Below, piece after piece: positions 1 to 9,696 of a stretch of DNA of 64,000 bases; position 1 is the first letter of the stretch, and each line of letters starts with the position of its first letter. A program made the translations under genes and the position numbers. Under the pieces are notes generated by a model. That model saw only the letters and a program-made list of their open reading frames with translations, did not search any database and had not been told where the DNA came from. Origin of the DNA: Gamsiella multidivaricata (taxonomy: Eukaryota; Mortierellomycota; Mortierellomycetes; Mortierellales; Mortierellaceae); NCBI RefSeq assembly GCF_025024155.1, contig NW_026251731.1:186001-250000 (forward strand), read 5' to 3'.

Positions 1-1088
1 CGCATCTTTGTTTGATTGCAGCGGTACCATAAATACGAGTATATTCTTCTGATGAGTACATATATAAGGCGCTCTTTTGATCTTGTCGATGGTAGGCGCT
101 GTTTTGTCCGCTTGGCTCTTTGTACTTTTTTGAAGGCGGTATATTTTTTCTTTCCCATAGATGATCTGCCAGTTCCAACTGCACTATGGTTTGTACTATA
201 CGCGCCCTGGCCCCTCTGAGGTCTGCGCTGCGGGCCTAGCAACATATCTTTCTTTGGGTCCTTCCTAGGTCGGGAAGGCGTTTGATCTTCGCTTATGACT
301 TTGATCTTAGTAGAAAGGTGGACTTTACACTGCCGTATTGATGCTTTAGTCACAGAGCAGTATATGAAGAAATATGAATCGTGTTGAATAACAACCTTAT
401 CGGATCCTTGAAATTTTGCACTAGATATTTTCGAATGAGCGATGTAACTATCCGAATGAAATAAATTCTAAAAGCGACGTTTATCATCTTGAGCCATTTC
501 AGCCGCGGGAAGTGCCATAGTAGGTGCAGAGTATAGGGGGATCAGATCTGAGAAAAAAAAGGACAAGACCAGTCCGAGAGACAGACCTGTGTGCCTTTAC
601 GACGTCTTTATTAATGAAATGAGCTCAAGGAGACCCGTGGGCTCTTGGATGAAAACGCGGTGATAGATCAATGGATGATCTCCGTTGCAGCAGGAAATAT
701 AAAACTACTCCGCCCAGCATTTTGATAGAATTGAGGGAGAGGGGATACCTTCCAGGGCCGACCAAAGCATCATTAAAGGTGGCGAAGGTGGCATCTGCCC
801 TTGATCTCTGGATAGCTGCGGGTCCTCCTTCTATTCTATAACCTTGGGAGCGATAGATTGCTGCCATCGAGTCGTGGCGAATCGTGACTGGGTGCAATAG
901 AAAAAAGGGCTGGCTCTCTCTCTCTTCGCCCAAAAGAGCTCATTTTACCCCACCCCAGCTCAGCTTCACTCGCCTCGCCTCGCCTCGCCGCAGCCCATCC
1001 GCCTGAACAGGACAACGACAGTTCCCCTTTGCATTCAAACCCATTCTCCATCTCATCTCATCCCATCCCAGCGACGCAAGAAGCAACG
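1..1088. other. Intergenic / 5' flank of the E2 gene
   Basis: No supportable gene is seen here. The stretch is AT-rich up to about 600, then becomes CT-rich towards the start codon at 1089, as a fungal leader does. A small run of a TCGCC pentamer lies at about 968-988. No clear TATA box is visible. A 67-codon open frame at 16-219 has no recognisable protein features. Confidence 0.5.
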
Positions 1089-2639
1089 ATGGCGTCGCTC
1101 GCGGGCATCCCTGCCCAGTACAACAAAAAGAGCTCAGGTATTGTGGGACTCATCAACAAGACACTAAGAAAAGCCAATACCAATGGCGAATGCAGACACA
1201 TCCACTAACAGCACGTTTCCCGTCTTCTTCCCCTTGCGCTTGTGCTGTTGCTAGCGGTGAAGAGAATCATGCAAGAGGCTCGAGAGCTCGTTCGCGAGCC
1301 CTCGACTGACTTTGCCGCCAATCCGCTTGATGTACGTTATCATTTGATGCATTTTTTTCACCCCACAATATACTTGTCAATCATCTGCTTAACAAAACTC
1401 TCTCAACGCTTCTCATAGACGGATATCTTTGAGTGGCATTTTACAATCCGTGGACCTGAAGAAACGGACTTTGAGGGCGGGTTGTATCATGGCCGGATCC
1501 TCCTCCCCAACAACTACCCCTTTGCGCCGCCCAGCCTGATGTTCCTCACCGTAGGCCTACCTCCCTTTTGCTCAACCAATTCACCCGCTTTATGCCATTA
1601 GTGCTTGCATCAGGCATCCAACACTTTGTACTTTCTCAATTCGATTAGCCCAACGGACGATTCGAATTGCACAAGAAGGTGTGTCTGAGCATTACAGGGT
1701 ATCATCCAGAGTATTGGCAGCCCGCATGGGGAATCCGTACAGTTCTGGTCGCCGTCATGGGATTCTTGCCTACGCAGTCCAAAGGCGCCATCGGAGGACT
1801 CGATACCTCTGTCGAGGCTAGAAAAGCTCTTGCTATCAAGTACGTAACGAGTTATCTACTAAAAGTTCTACTTGAGAAAATTACTCTTTATTTTGTGTAA
1901 TCGGCGTCATGTACCTCACTACTAAATGTTCTGTGCCCCTCCACCACGCCGCTGATTGTTGCCAATTAGATCGAGAACGTGGGCGTGTCCAACGTGTCGT
2001 TTGGAAAATGTAGCGATCTTGCCGGATGTCGCACCGGAGGATGTAGTCAAAGCGTCATTAAAGGCGGGCGAGATGCCGCCAGAGTTCTCGTTTGGGTATG
2101 AGGCCGATAAGAAGAAGCAACGGCAAGTGGAGGAGGAACAGAGACAGAGTAGAGCTGCGGGGGACAATAGCAGTAATGATGCAGGCAGCCGCATGGAGCA
2201 GGAGAAGCGGGCGGAAAAGGACCAAGCATCGTCATCTACATCATCTTCGGCAGCATCAACACCGATGCCGTCTATTACGACCACTGAGACAAGGCAGGGC
2301 GTACACACAACCAACGGCACCGGCCCAGCATCTTCGAACGTTGAGAGCCCTGCTACTAGCCAACTTCATGACCCTTCGTCGACACCGGACCCTGCAGCTG
2401 CTGTATCAACTACTCCTCTGGATCCTCCGAGGACATCGGGCACCGCATCCCCGACAGGTCTGCGTGCTCGGGCAGCCGTTCATTCACCTCAATCTCAGCC
2501 CCAGGCTCAAACGCAAATGCAGGCACAGATGCAGACGGTAATCCGGCGTGCACAGTCTGGGATTCCAATGTGGCTCGATGCGCTTATCTTGGGGTTCGGA
2601 GGTCTCCTCGTCTTCATGGTCATCCGCCGTTTTATGTGA
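1089..2639 (+). CDS. UBE2J1: Tail-anchored ubiquitin-conjugating enzyme E2 (UBE2J1/Ubc6 type)
   Basis: Exons 1089-1137, 1255-1331, 1419-1550, 1649-1839 and 1970-2639 join in frame to 372 residues. The N-terminal UBC fold contains FLTPNGRF, then KVCLSITGYHPEYWQPAW with the catalytic cysteine. The following IRT...GAIGGLD block resembles UBE2J1 more than the J2/yeast Ubc6 type. Exon 5 encodes a Cys-x-x-Cys pair (WACPTC), a long Ser/Thr/Gln-rich linker, and one C-terminal membrane helix ending IRRFM: a tail anchor with a cytosolic catalytic domain. Family members ubiquitinate ER proteins for ERAD together with membrane E3 ligases. The start was chosen because MASLAGIPAQYNKKSSAVKR gives the usual first helix. 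The J1 rather than J2 assignment is inference from motif wording. Confidence 0.93.
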
Positions 2640-3076
2640 TTAGACCATCGCCTTCTCTCATCAATGTATATAGACAACGATATAGTCCAGGCAAAAGTCG
2701 ATATGGGTAGACCAAAAACCAAAAGGGAGGCATAGATTTCTAAAAAAAAAAGTGGTGGCATTCAGCGTGCTCAAAACTATGGGATTCTATACGATGGATT
2801 TGATTATCGTAGAACACGAACATGGAAAGCGAAGAACTCTTTGGATTTATTTGATCGCAGAACAAGAACGCAAAGAGCGATGATAGCGCAAACTCTTTTT
2901 TTTATTGCAAAACTGTTCTGGGAGAGAGGATGTCGCGATTAAACTTACTTGTGCTCTTGTTTTCCTTTTTCTTATTGCTATGTTGGTTGCTGCTATCTTT
3001 GTTATCGTGGGAACTCAAATTATCGTGCTTGGATAGGGTATTCTTGCTATTTCTTACGTACGCGGATCTCGTGTCC
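2640..3076. other. 3' intergenic between convergent genes
   Basis: This is the shared 3' region of the E2 gene (+) and the NTF2-like gene (-). It is AT-rich with short A and T runs, and no coding signal is seen. Confidence 0.5.
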
Positions 3077-5548
3077 TTAACGGGGACCGCCAATGGTGAA
3101 GCTGGTTCTGTAATTGGGATGGATCCGTCTCGCCGATGGCGGGGGTGAAGCGGGTGATAAGGGCGCATTAACGGACCGTGGGGAAGTCGAAGTCGAAGTC
3201 GTTGCCTTGACCTCCAATGCAGCAGCAGCAGCAGCATCAGCAGTCTTCTTGGCCTGCTCCAGTTCCTCTTGCTCGTTTAAGGCTTCTTGCTCCTGGATCT
3301 TTTTCTCCAGTTCATCGACTGAGGGGTTGTGAGAGGCAGTGTCGATCTTCAACTCGTGGAGCTGCTGTTCGTTGCGCTCCAATTCCGCTGCAATCGCTGA
3401 GGGTTCCAGCGTGTAGGTTCCTGGTACCTCCTGTTCCTGCTCTTGTTCCTCATTGACGGGGATAACCTCAGCAGCCTTTGTCTTGTCCTGCTCCTCCGCC
3501 GGGACACCAAAGATATTATGACTAGTCTTCTTGTACGGCCTGGCGGGTGTGGGTTGTGCCATAGGCTGTTGCTGCGAAAAGATCGTCGATGTCAGAGCTG
3601 GATGCCCCTTGGGTTTCACGTAATCGGCCCTCCATCCCGCACCACGCTCTTCCTCTGCAGGTGGAGACTGCAATGCCTGATCCTGTCTAGGTGGTCGAGA
3701 GGTCGTTGGCTGTGGAGAAGGCGTCTTTGAGAAAATGCTAGATGTAAGGGCGGGGTGACCCTTGGGCTTGACATAATCGGCTCTCCAACCGGCTCCACGC
3801 TCCTCTTCCTCATGCTGAGGTGGTGAAGTGGGCCGGCTCATAGCAGCAGGGGCAGGCTGCGAAGGAGGTGGGGACTGTGTTCCCTTGAGGTGACTGAACA
3901 CTGTCGAAGTCAATGCTGGGTGACCCTTCTTGCCTGGAGACGTAGGAGACGCGGCTCCGTTCCTAGCAGGGAGGGATTCGTCCGAAGACGAGGGGCTCAT
4001 TGGTAGAGAAGTGTGAGTGTTTCTGTGGCTCTGGTCTTCCTCATCTGCGTTGCGTCCAGGCAGAGGTGCGTTCCTGAGATGACTGAACACGGTCGAAGTC
4101 AGGGCTGGGTGACCCTTCTTCTGGTCCGCGGTGTTTGACCTCTGTGGTGGAGAGGTTGGTGGCGAGCTAAAGATCTTTGAGATCTATCATTGTTTACACC
4201 ACACAAGATGAGTTATTTGGGATCATTCAGTTCCTGCACTAGCGAGTCCTTTTGTTGATTTTTTTTCCAGTTTTTTTTTTTTTCCTACTCGTGTACTTAC
4301 ATTGGACTGAGGACGAGAACCAGCGGTGGCGGTAGTTGCGTTACCAAAAGGATTGAGTCTGAACCTGGTCGGGTCCCGAAGTGCATCGATCTGGGCCTCA
4401 GCGACGATGGGCCAGGAGTGGCGCGAGCCGATCAACTTGACCATCTTGAGCACACTGGCATTGTCCCAGAGGTAGCGGACGCTTGCGATGCGGTCGTCTG
4501 CAAACGACGCACAGATCACCTATCCAGGATCGAATTGAACATGAGCCATCGCGTGTTAGTATCGGTTATCTTTTTGCCTCAACAAACAACAAGAAGGGCA
4601 GGGTTCATTATGGCTGGCTCACCACACCAGACTAATTCGTTCTTTTTTTTTTTTTTTTTTTTTTTTTGGTCTGGGGAACCCTGGGCGATTGTATAGGATT
4701 GGTCGTTGTAAAAAAGACAAATGAATAATAATAATAACCACGACACGAGTATTTATTTATCCCAATAAAACTCAACACGCTCTCATAGGTGTATGCCCCC
4801 CTACCTTCACTTCCTTCCCATAGAAACGCAGCATTTCATTATTTGCTCTCGTATTGATTACATGATGGGATTAAACGTCGGTTCGCTCTTTTTGTTCTTT
4901 CGCATGCAAGTCGTCTGCGTCCATCTCATATGCTCCGCCTGCACAACTGCGCGCATGATTATACCTCAATTTCTCAATTATGCTCTCTCTTTTCTGTGGA
5001 GGGAGGGGAAGGAGTATGAATAATATGACATGATGCAGGCCATAATGCATGCTCCGACACATGCAGCTTAACCCTCTTTCTCTGCATGTAGAAATGAACC
5101 GACCGTAAAATAAGGGCGGCAAAAAAAAAAAAAAAAAAAAAAAAAGACATTGCCCATTGCCCATTCCCTTTCTTCTTTCAATCAATTGAAAGGAAATTAG
5201 AAGCAAGGAAAGACTCACCAAAGGAAACGTAATAGTCAGGTCCTCGAGATGATGGGGTTCAATGCCTGGGAGGAGCCATCCACCAGTACCGGTGACAAAC
5301 TTGACCGTGACCTCGACCTCATCGACGGCGGAAGATTCGCCCACCGTTCGGTGGATGACCTTTTCTTCGACAGCAAGCCTTTTCGGGTGAGAGTAGCCGC
5401 CGCTCCTGTAGAACTCGCGGATGTGTTTCTCGGTGGCAGCACCGGCTCCCGTTGGCAGGAAGATGATATGGCTGTCGGCGTGGAACAGATCCTCGGTCGA
5501 GGGGTCAGCGCGGAAGGCGTCCCATAGGATTGCAGAGGGGGAGGACAT
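3077..5548 (-). CDS. NTF2/SnoaL-like domain protein with repetitive GHPALTS tail
   Basis: Exons 5548-5219, 4519-4301 and 4183-3077 join to 551 residues. Residues 1-183 look like a SnoaL/NTF2-like fold of a type common in fungi: a helix with HADSHIIFLPTGAGA, then strands with VDEVEVTVKFVTG and WLLPGIEP, then IASVRYLWDNASVLKM and WPIVAEAQIDALRDPTRF. The tail is Pro/Ser/Glu-rich and carries four copies of GHPALTS-x-[VI]-F-S (about residues 207, 270, 325 and 376) plus HNIFG (about 405). Two copies follow an identical RGAGWRADYVKPK segment. A coiled-coil-prone Glu/Gln stretch precedes the end FTIGGPR. Intron 1 is 699 nt, large for this window. The function is unknown; a scaffold with peptide motifs is inference. 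Confidence 0.82.
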
Positions 5549-5695
5549 TGTTGTAGCTGTTGTCGTCAAAAGATTGGATGAGAAAGTGAGAGAGAGTGGG
5601 GTGAAAGAGAGGGTGGGTAAAGGAACAAGAGAGTGTGGTAATAGAGAGGGGAGAAAGAAACAAAAGCCAGTGGGCGTGCAGGGGTTAGGCACGGC

Positions 5696-5727
5696 TTTAA
5701 TATAGGGGGCAGGGGCAGGGGCAGGGG
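5696..5727 (-). promoter_or_regulatory. TATA box with adjacent G-run repeat
   Basis: Read on the minus strand, TATATTAAA (5704-5696) lies about 150 bp upstream of the NTF2-like start codon. Directly beside it the plus strand has four G-runs of 4-5 bases at 5705-5727, separated by two-base CA linkers, the spacing expected of a G-quadruplex. Confidence 0.45.
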
Positions 5728-6399
5728 CAAGGATAAGGAATTTGAGCGGGAAAAAAGGGACAAAGAGAAGAAAAAAGAGAGAAGATGAAGGAGAGAGAAG
5801 GCACCTTGACCTTAGTCCTGTCCTTGCTTGGTTATTCATTTGCTTGTTGCTTCTCCCACTATACACATACAAAATGAACCCGCCCCTAATAATGCAGAAA
5901 AGTGCTCTCAAATAAACACTTTACTATTTGATGAAGTGAAAGTAATGACAAAAAGTGAAAGTAGTTTTGTTGTTGACATGCTGTTGTGCGTGAGAGGGAA
6001 CGGGGTACATGCAGACAATGCGGACAGACACACGCGTGGTGAGGGCTAGGTTGAAGCTGTAGAAACAACAACAACAATGATCATGCATGCATTTCTGCCT
6101 GTCTTGATCCGATCTAATTGAAGAGGCTGTGGGGAGGAATGGTCCCTGCTCCTTCGTAGTCCATGACCCATAAACGTATTAGGAATCTTGGCACCCAAAC
6201 CTCTGGTGTCAATTTCGCTCTCAATTGCACCTGAGCCAGAAAGTCGCTGTTTGGTCGTCGTGGTTGTAATTTTATTGAAGGTGTTTTTGTACGTTGTTAC
6301 ATGATCCTATCGACCCCTTGTTCTCTCTTCCTGCTTGTAAAAAGAAAAGAGTATATCCTGCGTCCTAACTGTCGTTCCTTTCCCATGAACACCTCGACT
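5728..6399. other. Intergenic
   Basis: This is the rest of the NTF2-like promoter plus the 3' flank of LSM3. It is purine-rich near 5750-5800, with no supportable gene. Confidence 0.45.
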
Positions 6400-6434
6400 C
6401 TATGCGCGGGATGGAGGTGAGACCTAGTAGTACG

Positions 6435-6465
<31 letters not shown>

Positions 6466-7369
6466 GCAGGTAATCGTTTGTTTTAGAGATCAATTGCTCC
6501 ACAACAAAGAATATTGTTCTCAAGAAGTTGCTTCCACACGCTTACCAGGATGACACCATCGCCACGAACAAATAACATCTCACAATTTCTCTTGACAATC
6601 TACAGAAGTGTATTCAGAATGAAAGTAGTGAGTTGAATTAGCCTTGTGAAGACAAACGACGATCCATCGTGTGTCCGACTGTTCCTGCTTTTGTCTTGAC
6701 ATATTGAATGTCAATTGACTGTTATGGTGATCCTTTCCCCTAGTGCTGTAGTAAATAGTGCTCCATCGAACCTCCATATAGGTTTTCTCAATTGAGTTCT
6801 GTTGTTCCCAAGGAGTGCTATCGTGACACCATTCTAGGAAGAGATCTGCGTTGTTCAATTGATATTTCAAGTCCTGCTATTCTGAATACCCCTGTACCAT
6901 TGTCCATGTTGCTCAGTTAGTCTACCAGGTCCTGAATACCCTGAACATCCCGCAGCGTTGTCTGTGCTGTTCAATTGACTTTCAGGGTCCTGATGATCCT
7001 GACCGTCTCGCGGTATTGCCCATGTTGCTCAATTGACATTAAAAGTTGCTTACTCTGATAACCTCCTCCATAGTTTCCTCATTCACATCCACCACGGTGA
7101 TCGTTTCCTCGACATCGCCAAGCACCATATTCAAATGACCGTCATATGCCTAGTCATCGTTCAAGGAAGACAATATTTATGGTGTAAGTCTAGAGTTATG
7201 GTCAGGTTCAGTTGGCTAGTTGTGATCGTGTTTTTTCCCTTACATGCAACTTTCCACGCAGTTCACGGTCTCCGCGCAGCTTGACATAGATGCGTTCGTC
7301 TAATGAGAGACGGACGAGATCAAGAGGCTCCTCGATGCCGGCGCTTTCCAGTGGTGCGTGGTCGTCCAT
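6400..7369 (-). CDS. LSM3: U6 snRNA-associated Sm-like protein LSm3
   Basis: Exons 7369-7244, 7149-7054, 6599-6546 and 6423-6400 give 99 residues, the family length. The Sm1 motif covers [20 protein letters not shown] and [20 protein letters not shown]; the Sm2 motif is [15 protein letters not shown], which exposes the RNA-binding RGDG turn. LSm3 is shared by the cytoplasmic LSm1-7 ring (decapping) and the nuclear LSm2-8 ring (U6 snRNA). The last coding exon is only 24 nt including the stop, and exon 3 is 54 nt. Intron 2 (7053-6600) carries a degenerate 58-bp tandem repeat, and intron 3 contains an A30 run on the plus strand (U-rich in the transcript) just before the acceptor. The start codon lies 275 bp from the divergent BET2 start, so the two probably share a promoter. 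Confidence 0.95.
6707..7035. repeat. 58-bp degenerate tandem repeat in LSM3 intron 2
   Basis: A unit beginning TTG(C/T)TCAATTGA and containing CAGGTCCTGA recurs at 6851, 6909, 6967 and 7024, giving periods of 58, 58 and 57. More diverged starts are visible at 6784 and 6707. The array lies wholly inside the LSM3 intron. Confidence 0.75.
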
Positions 7370-7579
7370 CGTTTTATGAAGGTAGATGTTTGAGGTTAGT
7401 GGAGTTTGGTTAAGACCCTGGGGTATGGGTAAGAACCTCATTGAGTATGATAGGGTAATTGACAAGCCACGTCCACGCCTTTTGCGCACGTCCTACCGCT
7501 CGCGGCGTCGTCTTCGCCTCCACTTTTCTACCTTCTTACTGATTCCTTTTTCTTTCGCCCACTGCACCACCTTATCTAT

Positions 7580-7586
7580 TATATAT
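7580..7586 (+). promoter_or_regulatory. TATA-like element of BET2
   Basis: TATATAT sits about 60 bp upstream of the BET2 start codon, inside the 275-bp divergent promoter shared with LSM3. Confidence 0.5.
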
Positions 7587-7644
7587 CGAGTCGAGCAATA
7601 TATCCATTTTCAGCTACCTTGTCTCCACATTACACACAGCAACG

Positions 7645-9155
7645 ATGTCTGCCGTCAATGACCCCTCCGCAACAGTCGATGAATCGTTGCCTGAACTGCT
7701 CATTGACCACCACGTCAAATACATCCAGGCACTTGACACCGTACGTCCCTTTTGACCTTGTCTGCTACTTTCTTCTTTTTTTGGTGGCGCTATCAATTGG
7801 ATACCATAACAGAATGACCAAGTTCACGAGAATTGATTATCTGAATACATATTATCCACTGCAATCGCTTCTTTACAGAAAAAAGACGACCTTGAGTATT
7901 GGCTGACAGAGCACCTCCGCGTTAACGGCCTTTATTGGGGTACAACGGCCCTTCACATCCTCGGCCATTCTGACGCATTGGATCAGGATCAAATTGTCGA
8001 CTATCTTGTCAAGTGTCAGCATGATAATGGTATGTAAATCCATCGCCATTTCTGCAGCAACAACTCTTGCCACGAAACCATAGGACGATAAGCATGGATA
8101 TGACGTAATGGCTGTCTTACGCTGGATCCTATCGAGGAGGAAAGATAACGAGGTCTGATACCATTGCTTTTTTCCTCAACCGTTTAGGCGGATTCGGTGG
8201 TCATATCGATCATGACCCACATATCCTGTCAACCCTGAGCGCGGTTCAAGTCCTGATCACCTATGACCGCCTAGATGCTATTAACGTGGACAAAGTCGTC
8301 GATTGTATGTCAACTACACTGGATCGGCGCGTTTTTTCGTCGATTTTGTTAGCGAAGGAAACAGACACTCATCTTAACACCTTATCTTTCGTGCACGCAA
8401 TAGATGTTGTATCTCTGCAAAACAAGGACGGATCATTCAGTGGCGACTCATGGGGTGAGACTGACACACGCTTCATCTTCTGTGCGATCAACTGCCTCAG
8501 TCTGCTCAAGCGATTGGACGACAAACGCCTGAACCTGCAGAACACAATCGACTACATTGTACGCTGTCGTAACTTTGATGGCGGTTTCGGCAACTCACCC
8601 GGTGGAGAAAGCCATGCGGCCCAGGTGTACGTATGCGTGGGGACATTGACGATCTTGAACGCATTGCACCATGTTGATACGGAGTTGCTGGGATGGTGGC
8701 TCAGTGAGAGACAGCTTAAGAATGGCGGACTGAATGGCAGACCCGAGAAGCAGGAGGACGTATGCTACTCGTGGTGGGTGCTGAGCAGTCTTAGCATGTT
8801 GAAGCGAACGCATTGGATCGATGCACCCAAGCTAACCAAGTTTATCCTTGAAGCACAGGTAACCATCAAATGGCGACAATTTTTTTTTTTTTTTTGTGTG
8901 AAGAGAATCGATTAGACATTAGGTTCTTTTCTTTTAACGATTGGTCAATTGCATTTGTTTATAATCCATTCTTGCTAGGATACGGAGACAGGCGGTATTG
9001 CAGATCGACCAGGCAACATGCCGGATGTGTTCCACACGAACTTTGGCATCTGTGGTCTTTCATTGCTGGGATACCCTGGACTGGTTACAGTGGATCCGGT
9101 CTATTGCATGCCTCGTCATGTTATTCAGAGAATCGGCCTCTCGGACAAGCACTGA
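7645..9155 (+). CDS. BET2: Rab geranylgeranyltransferase (GGTase-II) beta subunit
   Basis: Exons 7645-7740, 7879-8029, 8188-8304, 8404-8858 and 8979-9155 give 331 residues, the usual length. The alpha-alpha barrel repeats are plain: [70 protein letters not shown] and [20 protein letters not shown]. The Asp and Cys of EDVCYSWW and the His of DVFHT are the family's zinc ligands. With the alpha subunit and Rab escort protein it attaches geranylgeranyl groups to C-terminal Rab cysteines, enabling Rabs to act on membranes. The N-terminus ([15 protein letters not shown]) matches the family, supporting this ATG. Confidence 0.96.
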
Positions 9156-9696
9156 AGCGGTGGTGATATCGACAGCCCGTTCTTCATGGTCAGGCATTGC
9201 GCAGTGTTGCACAATCCATGTATATACAACAGCTGGCAGCAGCGTTTTCTTTCCGCAACAGCAAACAATAAATATGCCCTTGCAAAAAGATACAGATGGA
9301 ACAAGCAAAAGAGCGAGTTTAGGTTCGGGTTCGTTCATGCTCATGTCCGTGTTCATGTTCATACTCGGATTTAGGTTCAATTCGAGCGAGCAAAGATAAC
9401 AGCGCAAATGGTGTGAGTGTGTTCAAATATCGAAGAACGGGAACGCCCTTTCAGTCGCGCGTCAATATATTTTGCCCTGTGCATGGAGTAGCATATGACG
9501 CACTGTTTGTGCGAGCAGTCCACTCGGCAATATAAAAGGACATACCTGGGCCTTGACTGCACTCAAAAGCCCTTCTTTCCTGACCCTTTCCCACATTCCC
9601 ACCTCAATACTTTATTCTTCTCTTTGTTGCTCTTGCCGCCTTCTCAACCCTATACCTATTAATCCCCACTCTGACCAGACGAGACCAGACTAGACC
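9156..9696. other. Intergenic between tandem genes
   Basis: This holds the 3' flank of BET2 and the promoter of the UPF0662 gene. A CT-rich leader runs from about 9560 to 9690; a TATA-like AATATAAAAG lies at about 9530. No gene is seen. Confidence 0.5.

Noticed and set aside
4871..5911. A 346-codon minus-strand frame taken as one gene
   Set aside because: Only 5548-5219 is coding. The rest is promoter or intron, including the poly-A run read as poly-Phe.
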